Shown here in pieces: positions 1-12,552 of a DNA stretch of 64,000 bases. The stretch is taken from the NCBI RefSeq assembly GCF_016097555.1, contig NC_054704.1, forward strand, positions 1,970,961 through 2,034,960, written 5' to 3'. How positions within the stretch are numbered: the first letter of the stretch is position 1; each line of letters begins with the position of its first letter. The notes beneath the pieces were generated by a model. It made no database searches. It was not told the origin of the DNA and was given only the letters and a program-made list of their open reading frames with translations. The position numbers and the translations under genes are program-made. The DNA comes from Gigantopelta aegis. Taxonomy: Eukaryota > Mollusca > Gastropoda > Neomphalida > Peltospiridae.

Positions 1-1100
1 TTTGTGGCGACATACATTTAAAACTTCGTTTTTATTTTGTTGTAAAAGGGTAAGAAGATGTATGTTTACATCGAATATATCACGATGTCAATATTTCGTT
101 AGGAATTACATTGAAAACTCGTATGAAGCATGCTATTCTGAATAACATTTGCCACTAAAATACAACTGTAATATATTTATTCAACAAATACTAATAATAA
201 CAACATCAGCAATAGTCCACTATAGAAACATTTTATCACCTTCCATGTGAGGCAGTCACACATTCCTGGAGTGGTTAGGAAGCACCCCCCGTTAATACCT
301 GAAGTTCACAATATCTCTTCACGTCTCAATCTCTCCGAGTCGCTTCATTGCACCCACTGTATGTTCCGGATCCGCATGACCTGTATATTGAGATAATTGG
401 TTTTCTGCAGTTCATGTTTAACTTGCTGCCAAACTGCCTTTCAGGTCTTCAGTGAATAAAATAGCATTTCTTATCACGGCCTCCAGCCCAAGGCTATAGA
501 CCACCTTCGAGTTATTTAAACAAATCATCGTAATAGAATGCGGTGCGCTATGAACAATATTGAGTGGCAATGGTTCCTTATTTTGCTCTTTCCCGGATCA
601 AACCGCTGATCATGCAGGGACAGGAACTTGGGGAGACATGCCTGAACCGTAAATGGATATAACTGTAAAACTGTATTTATTTTGCATGGATTACGGAACG
701 GGGGGGGGGAGGGAGTGGTGACGGAGGACCCCACCGACCATGATGCTGACAGTAGCCTTACTCACCACACACACACACACACACACACACCTACTTTGAA
801 ATACACTCCACACGGGCCCTGTTTGGGAGTAGTTTGTAGTGATGCTTATTAATATTACCGGCAGCTAACAAAACCACAACTGTGTATATTAATGAGATTC
901 TCACCTACTGCAGGAATTCGCCTGGTGTTCAATATTTCCTAACCTATGTTACCTGTTCAAAAAGCTCACCAGTTTTATACCTAGTGACCTTGGTATAGGT
1001 CAATACCGACCCGCGCTATCTATCAGCGTCGTTATAACTGGAGACAATCTCAAGTCAGACGAAAACCTGAATTTACTGAGGAGACTTTGACAGATAAATC
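1..1100. other. Left-edge non-coding DNA
   Basis: No reading frame here has recognisable protein similarity. It holds a short G run near 700, a (CA)n tract near 767-790 and otherwise unremarkable AT-rich sequence. It lies downstream of gene 1 and could contain further 3' exons or UTR of that minus-strand gene, but no convincing splice site or domain was seen. Confidence 0.5.
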
Positions 1101-1101
1101 G

Positions 1102-2062
1102 GAATTTACTGAGGTGAATCTTACATTTGAATAAAAACATGAATTTACTGGTGTGAATCTTACATTTGAATAAAAACATGAATTTACTGAGGTGAATCTT
1201 ACATTTGAATAAAAACATGAATTTACTGGTGTGAATCTTACATTTGAATAAAAAGATGAATTTACTGAGGTGAATCTTACATTTGAATAAAAACATGAAT
1301 TTACTGGTGTGAATCTTACATTTGAATAAAAACATGAATTTACTGGGGCGAATCTTATATTTGAATAAAAACATGAATTGACTGAGGTGAATCTTACATT
1401 TTAATAAAAACATGAATTGACTGAAGTGAATCTTACATTTGAATAAAAACATGAATTTACTGGTGTGAATCTTACATTTGAATAAAAACATGAATTTACT
1501 GAGGTGAATCTTACATTTGAATAAAAACATGAATTTACTGGTGTGAATCTTACATTTGAATAAAAAGATGAATTTACTGAGGTGAATCTTACATTTGAAT
1601 AAAAACATGAATTTACTGAGGTGAATCTTACATTTGAATAAAAACATGAATTTACTGAGGTGAATCTTACATTTGAATAAAAACATGAATTTACTGAGAT
1701 GAATCTTACATTTGAATAAAAACACGAATTTCTTCGTGGGAATCTTACATTTGAATAAAAACATTAATTTACTGAGATGAATCTTACATTTGAATAAAAA
1801 CATGAATTTACTGGTGTGAATCTTACATTTGAATAAAAAGATGAATTTACGGAGGTCAATCTTACATTTGAATAAAAACATGAATTTACTGGGGCGAATC
1901 TTATATTTGAATAAAAACATGAATTGACTGAGGTGAATCTTACATTTGAATAAAAACATGAATTGACTGAAGTGAATCTTACATTTGAATAAAAACATGA
2001 ATTGACTGAAGTGAATCTTACATTTGAATAAAAACATGAATTTACTGAAGTAAATCTTAAAT
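1102..2062. repeat. 39-bp minisatellite, about 25 copies
   Basis: The unit is a 39-bp AT-rich sequence containing TTACATTTGAATAAAAACAT. Because 39 is a multiple of three, reading frames stay open across it on the minus strand (13-residue period rich in F, K, C, I), but the periodic translation is a by-product of the repeat. Degenerate copies fade out to about 2260. It lies about 300 bp downstream of the stop codon of gene 1. Confidence 0.9.
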
Positions 2063-2360
2063 TCAGATAAACATCTGACTTTTTTAGAAACATAATTCGA
2101 ATTAATTACAGTCTTGAATGTACTGAGACGAATTTAAATTCATTAAAAAATATTCTAATTAACCAAAGACAATTTGAAGTCAGATAAAAACCACAATTTT
2201 CATAAAAGAATTCCAATTCAGATAAAAATAACCCTGGATTTATCGAGAACCTTAATTAAGATAAAAGACGATGCTGAACTGTCTGAAATAAATCTTAATT
2301 CGCCCTAAGAAAAGCTGTATGAGAAACGAGTCGGAACCTACAGTTGTCCGTCACTTTTCG

Positions 2361-3112
2361 TCAGTAACTGTTTTCTCTCAAATCCTTCTTCTCTATTTCG
2401 TAATCCCGCCTCACTTTCATCTCTCGCGTGAAATTGAGAAACGAGTGTTTCATGAACACCAGACAGTCGTTGAGCACGCGCTCGCTCTGACCATCAGCCG
2501 TGTTGAAGGCCACGCGGAACTGAGGGTGTGGTCGGACGGACAGTTCGAAGATGGTTGGTGCCTTGGAACTAACAGTGCACGCAATCACTGTGTGTTCCTG
2601 AACCACGTGACACAGTCTGAGCAATCCCGTGAAGTGGCACTCCTGCGAGGGCGGGTCCCCCGTGACTAGCTTCACTCTTGTGACGTCATTCTTCTCCAAC
2701 AAAGGCACGAATTCTGTGATTCTGTGCAGACAAGAATCTTCGTCGATGTTGAATTTGGAAATTCCTTTCCGCCGATCCACGACATAAAAGGTGCCCAATG
2801 TCTCGTACGGAAGTAGTACTTCTTTTTCTCCTCCGTCCACGGCGCACCGCAGACACAACATCAACTTCCGCTTTTCTTTCTTTCGGCTGTTGACGTAGGT
2901 AACGTAGTCTTCGTGGATGTTGTGCACCTGAAAGAAACACGGAATGATGTCTTTCTTTTCGTAGACAATCGTGTGGTTCCGCCGCTTGAGGAACACGTAG
3001 CCCTTCACACTGGTCATTGAGAGGAAGGAGGCCGGCATTATTCTGGCGATGTTCGCCACGCTGGTGACACTGCAGTCGTTAGGTTCTGAGTCTTCGACGA
3101 GGCGGAAAAGGC
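2361..3112 (-). CDS. CABIT-domain protein (gene 1), exon 2, C-terminal part
   Basis: This is the last coding exon seen for gene 1. It starts after a good minus-strand acceptor (TTTTATTGCAG at 3113) and completes a glycine codon split in phase 1, so exon 1 (ending PVDYP-G) reads directly into LFRLVEDSEPN. Joined to exon 1 it gives 369 aa. The segment LPYETLGTFYVV matches the conserved LP-x-G-F core of CABIT domains, as in GAREM1 and THEMIS, which are cytoplasmic adaptors acting with GRB2 downstream of tyrosine kinases. The stop comes soon after the CABIT domain (RRDYEIEKKDLRENSY at the end), so there is no SAM domain or proline-rich tail, unlike gene 2. Either this paralogue is CABIT-only or further 3' exons are reached by a donor I did not recognise. 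Direct orthology to GAREM or THEMIS is not established. Confidence 0.82.
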
Positions 3113-4134
3113 CTGCAATAAAAGACAGCATGTCTCAGTATTTGTACATATATATCTATAATTTACATGCATTTACATATAAAAAAAACCACCTGTATAT
3201 TACAATAGAAAACATTGGTTTTGACATTTTGGACAAAATTTGCAACAAACTACAAAATGAATATAACAATTAATAAATATTAAAATACTACATGTACTAC
3301 TAATTATAGTATATATAATAATTAAAGTTATGTAGAACGATGCATATTATATGAGTGAAATCGTACAGTGCCGTCAACGCCAGTCCAAATATGTGTTATG
3401 TATATTTACCAACAATTATTGTAAACGTTTTTCCTCATATCACATTTTCATCTCTAAGTGATTACCCATTACTGGGGTAGATTAAAGCCCAAAGATAGTA
3501 TTGTTTTTAACCTTTATACTATTCTGGCAATATTTTGACACACGATTAGCTAAATATTACGTGTTCAGCGGTTAGTAAAACTATAAATTTATCATCAGCA
3601 CAAATTCACTACAATTGAAAAAACTGCCTTATAAAGCTCATCCCTATTATCAGAATATAACGGACATTCCACTGTGAAATGCTTTTCATCTTCTAACGTA
3701 TGCATATTTTAAAAAATTAAAAAATAATGTTTTAAATATCTTCCCTTTTCATTTTAAGGCAGTATAAGCATACAACTTTCCTCTAAAAGCAACACTAACT
3801 AAACTTTAATTGTTTTACAATCAAACACACCAAAACAAAGATAAACATAAAACTGAACAAAAGCCACCCAACAGCATGCAGCGTAAGGTGTTGAAACCCA
3901 CAGTCTTTGATATACACTCACGGAGTACAACGTTACATCCGTCCACCGATCGTCACGGTGCAATAGGTTTGGAGATACGAAGTCGGAACCTACCGTCTTT
4001 AAACTGTAGACCACGGTAGTTGTGGCAATGAAGAAAATATTATAAATTACTAATAGTCTCAAAGTTTACTCGACTTCGTTTAAACAAGACAGTACCAATG
4101 TCAGTATACACAGTAAACCAGCGATTATGTCCAC

Positions 4135-4138
<4 letters not shown>

Positions 4139-4227
<89 letters not shown>
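4139..4227. repeat. (GA)n microsatellite
   Basis: About 45 uninterrupted GA units. In the gene 1 transcript this reads as a long (CU)n pyrimidine tract inside intron 1. Confidence 0.97.
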
Positions 4228-4228
<1 letters not shown>

Positions 4229-4229
<1 letters not shown>

Positions 4230-4416
4230 TTGTTTTGTTTACCAGCACCGCTAGAGCACATTGATTAATTAATCATCGACTACTGGATGTCAAACATTTG
4301 GTAATTCTGACACGTAGCCATCAGAGAAAACTCGCTACATTTTTTCTAATGCAGCATGGGATTTTTATATGCATTTTCCCCACAGAGAGGAAAGCACAAC
4401 GAACGACCTTTGACCA

Positions 4417-4419
<3 letters not shown>
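4229..4419 (-). mobile_element. tRNA-type SINE, 5'-truncated copy
   Basis: The minus-strand copy shows the 3' tail family signature (TTTGTTTTGTTTACC, AGAGCACATTGATTAATTAA, CTACTGGATGTCAAACATTT as read on the plus strand) and part of the body. Its tRNA-like head is missing. (GA)n lies on both sides, so it probably inserted into a pre-existing GA microsatellite. Confidence 0.8.

Positions 4420-4420
<1 letters not shown>

Positions 4421-4485
<65 letters not shown>
4421..4485. repeat. (GA)n microsatellite
   Basis: This second GA tract lies directly on the other side of the SINE piece. It is followed by a degenerate purine-rich stretch to about 4600. Confidence 0.95.
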
Positions 4486-4493
<8 letters not shown>

Positions 4494-4651
4494 TAGTGGG
4501 AGGAAGGGGAGATATACAGAGAGACAGACAGACAGAGACAAGTGAGATAGTGAAAGTGAGACAGATATAATTATATACAAATAGAGATACACATACAGAG
4601 AACCTATGAGAATTAATTATGTATTGAAACAGGTATGAACCTCTTCATTAC

Positions 4652-5009
4652 CTGGGTAGTCGACGGGGACGACGACGTAGGGTCCGACGTCCTTGAAACT
4701 GGCGGGCTGTCCCTTCCGCTGCTCGCACACGACGTTCCTGGCGAACACCTTGGGGATGAGGACCTCTCTGAACAACAGCATGGGCTGCTGGAGGCTGAAG
4801 CCCGTCACGGAGCACGACGGCACGACGTCATCGTGCGACATCTCCACGATGACGGGAAGGCGCTTCTCTCCAAGGATCTCCGACAGCGACATCACGTGCT
4901 CGCTCCACACGCACGATACCCTCTCCCCCGGGTTCGTGGGGGACGAATAACCCTTCCCGAAAGAAGACACTTCCACGTCCACTTTAACAGACTGTGGACA
5001 GCCCTGCAT
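4652..5009 (-). CDS. CABIT-domain protein (gene 1), exon 1, N-terminal part
   Basis: This exon encodes residues 1-119 plus the first base of codon 120 of gene 1. The start chosen is the ATG at 5009 (minus strand), with A at -3 (GAACATGC). The frame stays open upstream, but the extension there has no earlier ATG. The segment SEHVMSLSEILGEKRLPV aligns with the start of CABIT domains in gene 2 (YGIEDILKTHALPV) and gene 3 (RSLQEILASSRLPV). The exon ends in PVDYPG at a GTAATG donor, the same phase-1 position as in the other two genes and matching the IPVHYAG site of human GAREM1. The codon third positions are GC-rich compared with the AT-rich surroundings, as expected of real coding DNA. Expected role: cytoplasmic signalling adaptor. 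Confidence 0.82.
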
Positions 5010-5875
5010 GTTCGTAACAACGTCCAGCACTGACGTCCTGTGTCTTTCTCTTGTAACTGTGTGTGACAAACAGAACCCGTTACAGACGATCAAAGCACGG
5101 AGTCAGTCACAGCTTGTTGGATACCGGGGTCAGCCACCCGTGACAAGGAATCCAAAAGAGCTAAATATGTTGGTAACTGAAAACGACGACATCAGAGTAG
5201 ATTACAGTGTCAGTGGTTTCACATTCGGCGACATATTTCTACCCACAGCAGACGAATGTAACGCGTGACACGACACACACCCAACAGCGTGGTGCCCAGG
5301 CAACTCCCCCGATGATGTTTGAAATGTGAAGCCCCACTCTGCAGGTGGATATAAAGTCGTTACAAGCGAACTGAGCGCCGCGACAACAAAACGACGCCAT
5401 GTTTTCACTTGTCCGCGTTACGGATTCACTATTCACGGTAAACAAGTAATTGTCGACCCGCCTTTGTCAGTGCGTTCACTATCTCACGGTTTAGGCCATG
5501 CGCTTTCCTTTAATTCATGTTCTCGAGTAGACACTGAAATTTTTTTTTTTTTTTTTTTATCATTGGCGCAGGTGAGAGTCATACAGTGAGGCAGTTCTGT
5601 GTGGTAGTCACAAAACAACGTAATGAAATAGTGCGTACAAAACATCGCTCTACAATACATTGTCGTGTTTAAATGTACTGCATATCGCATTCAGCCCATT
5701 TACAATGGGGTTTTAGGGACGCACTATAAATAAACTCCAATTTTATCACTTTCAGGAGAACACACATACACTGTTGAATCCGTAGATCTGATTTGTGGAT
5801 AAACACGTGTACAAAATGTGTGCATCTCATGTAGTTAGCATGGTATACCAGTATCCATGATATAGTTATATGACG
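5010..5875. other. Region upstream of gene 1
   Basis: This presumably holds the 5' UTR and promoter of gene 1 (transcribed leftward). GC content is higher than in the flanks up to about 5450, a T run lies at about 5540, and no clear TATA box or other gene was seen. Confidence 0.4.
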
Positions 5876-7721
5876 TTATTCAGTATAGGAGAAGCCACGG
5901 TGACGTCACATGTTTTGATCACGTGGTACCGCGTGAGCGCTGGTAGGCAAGAAACCAGTTGACAATACTGGCATTAGTAGTAATGAACAAGCGAATGTTT
6001 TTCCGTCAATTAAATCAGTGTAGACTAGTTTAGATGAATGGTATTTTGTCATGGTAATTTCATACGTTGTTGTTAGATGCACAAGTCACTGTAGTAAGGA
6101 TTATGAAATTAGTTTCATCAAATACAGTGGAAGCAAAACGTTGAACAGTTAAAGCTGACAACAATCAACTTTGCCCATCCCACAACGGAGATCGTCATTT
6201 TATACAAGGTTTGTTGTACGTTATTCATTCGTAATACTAATACACGTCAGTATTTATTGAAATGAAAATTGAAAAGATAATAAAAAAAAAAAAAAAAAAT
6301 AATAATAAAAGCCCCCACCAAACTGACATGGAAACAAAGATACCCTGTGAACAGTAGGCCTACCCAGTCAATCGACAAACAATGTTTTATGTAACTTTTT
6401 GTTTGTATAGACAGATCCATTATAGTGGGTAAAACAAAAATCTGAATTAATTTTATATTGTATTATGCCATAAAATATGTAGGTGGCTGGAGTATTTATA
6501 TTTTTAATTAAATAACAGGGAGGTGTGTGTGTGTGCAATCAAGCATATATATACTGTTTCATATGAAAATGGTTCTGAAATATTTCCATTTATTAATTAT
6601 ATTATATGTTAATTATAATGTTTTACTTTTTTTTTTTATTGAAGAAGTGATCCACAGGTGTATTTGTAATGTGTAAGTTGATTTTTTAATAATAAAATAA
6701 AAGGTATAAACATTTCAGGGTGGGATATCAGATGTATTAAATCATTTGTTTGGGATTAAAAATAAATAAATAATAATAATAAAACTGGATATTGATCCAC
6801 AAGTTGGTGATAGCCACCATATTTTATTAAAAACATAAATTATGTTACATGCATTTATTATATAAGTTATCTGAATTTGTTTGCAGCAAATAAAGAAAGA
6901 AAAGTGGAGCTGATTGTATTTATAAGTATTATTGTCATCAGTGACAGATGTCAATATGTCTTCACAAATACATTTATGTGTATTCAAATATTTCAATAAT
7001 ATTCAATATATATGTCCTTGACCAACATCTTGGGCTTACATGATACAGTCAAAAAATGCTATAGTTACTAGTACTAATATGTACACAATATAAAACTTTC
7101 ATACTTATATATCATAGAAATTTACCAATTTTCATATTTTTTTCTAGGTATCAGTGATCCCTGTTTATGGACAAAAAGAGAACCGGCAACTCATGGATGA
7201 AAAATGGGCCTTTCACGATGAATTAAGGGCGTTTAAGTTTTAGGGTGAATTAAGGGATGCTAAGGAGAACACTGGTATCAGATTCAGCGATTCTTTTCTA
7301 CAGTATCTCATGTTTCTGTGCATAAGAAGGATACCAGAACCTTTTTCACTGACTTTCCAAACTACCATATGCAATATTATTGGTGCTATTCAGTATGTGA
7401 TGATGACATTGATAACACTTGGATTTAATCCTCTTTTTTTTACCAGGATCTCTATTTTCTAATAAAAACAGACTTTACAAAATCAATAAAATTATATCGA
7501 GAAACAATAGACAACACATATTTATTATTTTCTTTTTCTATTATCATTATAAACCAATGATCAAATGATATTTGCATTGTGTTAATGTGTGTCTTAAATT
7601 AAAACAATGTATTGTTACCATTTACAGTAATTTGTTGTTTTAACTGGTTTATTAATCAGGTTGAAAGTGATAGCCTTTGAAACTGTGCCTCTTGTCAAAG
7701 GTAACTGACACTGTTTTAGAT

Positions 7722-8040
7722 TTGAAAGGAAGGAATATTTTATTTAACAATGCACTCAAGTCATTTTAATTACGGATATATAGAGTCGTACATGTTTAGG
7801 GATCACACAGATAATATTAGGAAGGAAACCTGCTGCTGTCACACAATGGATTACTCTTTCCGATTAACAATAAGGGATCTTTTATATGCATCAGCCCACA
7901 GACAGGATAATAAATAGTGTAGCCTTTGTTACACTACTTGTAGAGCACTGGCTGGAATGAGAAATAGCCCTATAGGACCACCAACAGGAATCAATCCTAG
8001 ATCGACTGTGTATTAAACTATGTCCTGGCCTGCATGGGAT
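7722..8040 (-). mobile_element. tRNA-type SINE, near full length (variant tail)
   Basis: Minus-strand copy with the second tail type (TTTATTTAACAATGCACTCA on the plus strand) and the body motifs AAGGGATCTTTTATATGCAT and GCACTGGCTGGAATGAGAAA. The head is degenerate. It lies inside the 3.3-kb inserted segment and is clearly older than it. Confidence 0.8.
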
Positions 8041-8487
8041 TAGGCGATTAAAATATTAATGGCAATTTTATGTACCGTATATATATATAAAAAAAGAATG
8101 CTACAAAATGTTCTGAAGATGGAACCGCAAAGGTGAGGGACCAAGTAAATTTGAGATGTATCCGGTTTAAAAGGCTAAGTTCTGTACTAGCTGTAGCTAG
8201 AGGGAGCAATGTATGTGTGGTCATGGAACATGTATGGAAACTAAATTTAGGTTCCTCCATTTTAATACAATGTTTTAATATGTATCCGATATCAGCAAGT
8301 TTAAGGAATAAAAAAGGACTTGATAAAATTAATAGTTTTAAAGTTTTTGTAAAGTTTTCTAATAAGATACTTGCTTAAATTTATTGTTGATGAAAAGCCT
8401 TACAAATAAACCAGTAGACAAGTCTGATGTGTTATATATATAACTACTGTCTATATATTGTCTACTGGTTCATTTGTAACAAATGTT

Positions 8488-8649
<162 letters not shown>

Positions 8650-9144
8650 GGGTTATTTAAAATTGTTTAAAGAAATAATTTCCTTTAACAAAGTGTAGGC
8701 CAATTATTTCTTTTAAACAGTTTTAAATAAAAAATATAGGCATACTTGTTTTATTTTATTATTTTTATTTGTGTGTGCGCGCGCTCGTTTGTAATGCTTT
8801 ACTTGAAATATGGACCAGACACTTTAAAAATACATGGACTAAAAATATTTATTCAGGTGAAAAGAAAAAAAAAAAAAAGGAAGTTTGCTATAGTTTTGAA
8901 CTCGGTCAATCGTCAAATTTTATGGGTGGAAAGAGTACATGTATCTCCTCCATGCAGGAGCTATGTAGAATAGCGCTCCCGTGCTACAAGCGGTAATTTA
9001 AGCACGTTTTGGCCATTCTTTGCTATTCACGCTACGCTAGTTCGCTTTGTTACTAATGGCCATTATTATAGACTTCTGCCTACCACATGCGCGCGCATGC
9101 TGATACGTGACGTCACTTCCCTAAACACATGGCTTCTCCTATAT

Positions 9145-9183
9145 TAATGTGCTCTAGTGGCGTTGTTAAATAAAACAAACTTT
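9145..9183 (+). mobile_element. SINE 3' tail fragment
   Basis: About 40 bp match the family tail (AATGTGCTCTAGTGGCGTTG then TTAAATAAAACAAACTTT). The fragment is followed at once by the right-hand target duplication of the 3.3-kb segment. Confidence 0.7.
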
Positions 9184-9316
9184 TTATTCAGTATATTGCG
9201 AGATATAGGTAAGTTGTGCACACAATAAGAATGCATACGAGTTAGCGAAGACCTCAAATTTCGCTCTACCAGTCCATTGCAATGACGCTATGTGAGACGT
9301 CGTCACATGCTAGTAC

Positions 9317-9707
9317 TTAAAGGGACATTCCCGAGTTTGCTGCATTGTAAGATGTTTCCAACTAATAAAATATTTCTACGATTAAACTTGCATATTGTAT
9401 ATATTTTCTTGTTTAGAATATCAGTGTCTGTATATTCAATGTGTGCCTGGTCGTCTTAATATTTGTAAGAAGCTCAAACTGGGTTTTGTCTTCAAATAAT
9501 TTCGTACGTACGAAAAAACTATATTTTAGGAAATAAGATGAAATTTAACCTAGTACAAATATTAGAACGGTCAGAAACACGTTTAATATACAGCCACTAA
9601 TATTTTATGCAGAAAAATATATTTGATATGTAATTACAATCGTTAAAAAGTCTCTCTTTGGCGATAACATCTTAAAAGGTGCAGCAAACTCAGGAATGTC
9701 CCTTTAA
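9317..9707. mobile_element. TTAA-flanked MITE, 391 bp
   Basis: The ends are TTAA-AGGGACATTCC and GGAATGTCCCT-TTAA, with terminal inverted repeats about 40 bp long (both continue through GAGTTTGCTGCA and reach AAGATGTT with small gaps). It has no coding capacity. The TTAA duplication suggests mobilisation by a piggyBac-type transposase, which is an inference from the target site only. Confidence 0.85.
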
Positions 9708-9819
9708 ATTAGACCTGTTCCCGTAACCTGACCGTGACCTGGACCTTTAGAACCAGACGGCTCTCTGTGAAACGATATGCACGGTCATACTGAGGAGCAA
9801 TATTCCTTTATCTCCTGGG

Positions 9820-9922
9820 CCCCGTTCCACGAAGCGATCTTAGTGCTACGATCACCTTAAGTGCATAAGGTAGCTATGCACCTAAGGTGATCTTAGGGCT
9901 AAGATCGCTTCGTGGAACGGGG
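9820..9922. mobile_element. 103-bp near-perfect foldback element
   Basis: Two arms of about 47 nt starting CCCCGTTCCACGAAGCGATC fold back on each other around a short spacer (GGTAGCT). Related, more degenerate copies are at 61882-61957 and, as a left half only, at 33402-33455, so this is a dispersed MITE family rather than a local hairpin. Confidence 0.85.
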
Positions 9923-10735
9923 ACCAGAACTGTGGTATCTACATACTGCATCTTCAAATGAAGTTGTTCAAATCTTCACATTGTGTTGCCATCTCAACTT
10001 GAGACATGGGGCCTGTTATTATGAACCCTGTTTAGTTATTTCTCCATGTGCACTGACAGTTTCATGTTGTTGTAGTTGTTATTATTTTTGTTACTTTGTT
10101 TGTTTCTTGTTGTTGTTGGGGGGGTGGGGGTGGGGGGAGTGAGGAGGGAGGAGTTGTGAGGGTATTTGTCCGTAAAGATTAACATATGCGTACGAGATGT
10201 TTCCATTAGAGTGACAAATACAGCATATAATATTCAGTATTTTTTTAAAACTTTTAAGTAACTTTTCTCAACAGACACCACAAGAGCACATTAACTTATT
10301 AATCATCGGTTACTGGATGTCAAACATTTGGTAATTGACCCCTCCGTATGATGAGTTAACCACGCCCCCCGTGACACGTGATGCAAGGTTAGACAAACAT
10401 TCAATAATGGCTGCCAATTCGCATAGGTCGATAGCAAAATCAACCGATCTGCCGATTACGTTTTTTCCTTAATTTATTTACAAATATCGTTATTTAAATA
10501 AAAAGCCGACAAGAGGAGACATTCAAGTATTTCACTACAGGGTACATTTACGATGACAACGTGATTTAGATCGACGAAACCATTTTTACTTCAGTAAATT
10601 TTATGGAAGCACAAGAACCCGGAAGTGAACGGCGAACAAAAGAACATTTAAAACATCCTATGCTCGTTTTTCTTGTCAGAACTGATAAATTAAAATGTCT
10701 TGTTTGTTTCTTTTTTCTTCTTTTTCATCTTAATT

Positions 10736-10767
<32 letters not shown>

Positions 10768-12552
10768 CGACTTTTATATTAATGGAATCCCGATATTCCG
10801 AGGAACAAGAGAATAGAATGCGCGGCGACGACCAGGCCCCGACCCGTTTAAAACCGTGGCGTCTTTATTTTTGGTCGGGTTGCGTTAAATGTTTTGTATA
10901 AAAAAAAAAGGGGGAGGGACGTGAGCAGTAACATTAAAATACAAGGCGTGTGGGAATGCTATCAGTGTACCAACATTTTATGCACGAAAGGTTACAAAAC
11001 TATAGCAGGACACAGTCGCCTGTGCCAAAATTATGCAGGCAGTGGTTTAGATTGTGGAATTGCGATATTTATGGGGGTGTATTCTTATATAGCTGCACTG
11101 CTTGAATTAACCGATATACGGCACTTGCCCTATTTATGAAACCAAAGCCATACACGAAAAAAAAGGGTGGGTTGGTGGGGATCACATCTTTGGCCTCCAG
11201 TTATGTATACTGACATATTGGCCCGTCTCCGTTCTGACAAGACCTATTAGGGCTGTTTACGTTTGGGTGCCCCATCCCTTCTTTATAAAATCAGGCTGTC
11301 AAGCACACCCTTTTGAAAAAGTTGGACACAATTAGGAATGAAAATATAGAAAATGTAGGACAAAAGTAGGAAAACGTAGAAAAAAAGTCGGTCTGAAACA
11401 GTACGTAGCGACATTATTCATGCTCGAAACACCGTTTTATGTAGTGCTTAGTTTGTACATGTATTTTGTGTTCTATCAAAAATAATGTGTATCTTATGTA
11501 ACGGTCACGTTATAGTTATTTCAAATTACTGTACACTATATTAATCAATATACATATTTACATGCATAGGAATGCTGATGCACAGTAAAACAGAGTTAAC
11601 ATGATTAATTTAAGTTTTCCATAATGTATTATAGATTCTGAAGTCATACATACACATTGTACATTATAATCATATTAATCATTGGAAAATATGTTGACTT
11701 TGAGGGTGTAATTTTAATATGTTGAGATTATATGGTGCCACAAATTGGGAGATGTCAAGAAAAATTAAAATAATTCCCGTAACTGATGACTTTTATAATA
11801 TTACAAGGAATATGCACACTTTAACAGCAATTCCTGGCATTTTCAAACAAAAAAGTACGAAAAACTAAGTATTCTGAAGAAAAAGTAGGAAAAATAGGAC
11901 AAAAACCAAAAAGTACGAAAAAGTAGCTGAACAGTCTGTAACATATTTGCCAATTAAGCCAATACGACAGTGCTTAAATAAATTATAAACACATGTGTTG
12001 TGGCAACAACTGTTGGGAATCAAACTTGAAGCTTCTGCACCACCCCCCCCCCCCCCCCCCAATCTCACACAACCCGCCCATTAGTTATCCTACTGTCACA
12101 CAAAATGTATTCAAAAAGCTTTATCTGTTCTAGAGGCATAGGCAGATAAAAAATAGTAATAAATATTATAAGACAACCCATGCCTACAGAACAATAATAA
12201 TAATACAAAATAAAAATTTAATTAAAAACATTTATATATATACTGAACAAAGAAATAAACTTCCGATTTGTACATATAGTAATTGTTGTGTTAAAGAATT
12301 CATTGTGTAATGAAATTATATAGGTAGTATTAGCCTTGAGCTGTATTATCAGGATTCATGAATTTTATCGATTATTTTTGCACTGTTAATCGTCGACAAC
12401 GTGAAATTCAATTTGCACGTGCATGCATGGTTCGACATGTCCCGTGTAGTATTCGGTCAATTTGTTTTACTTGTCTTACTGACATTGTTGTCAAGTGAAC
12501 GAAAACGCTTCAATTTTTTTTTTTTTAAATAACGTTTTTTTACATTGTAGCA
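9923..12552. other. Intergenic repeat-bearing DNA
   Basis: No gene was recognised. It holds a SINE tail piece (10262-10340, minus), G- and T-rich low-complexity DNA near 10060-10150, a (TTG)n tract at about 10736-10765, two related purine-rich stretches with repeated AAAGTAGGA-type motifs (about 11310-11400 and 11860-11935), and a C18 run at 12043-12060. Confidence 0.5.
10262..10340 (-). mobile_element. SINE 3' tail fragment
   Basis: AGAGCACATTAACTTATTAA and the TGGATGTCAAACATTTGGTA motif identify the family tail on the minus strand. The rest of the element is absent. Confidence 0.7.

Larger units (their letters stand above)
3113..4651 (-). other. Intron 1 of gene 1
   Basis: This 1539-bp phase-1 intron runs from a GTAATG donor (4651 on the minus strand) to a TTTTATTGCAG acceptor. 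It contains two (GA)n tracts flanking a SINE piece and otherwise AT-rich DNA. No other coding signal was seen. Confidence 0.75.

Noticed and set aside
1000-2037. 345-codon minus-strand frame with 13-residue repeats
   Set aside because: It is produced by the 39-bp minisatellite. The flanking frame has no recognisable protein and the repeat evolves without codon bias.
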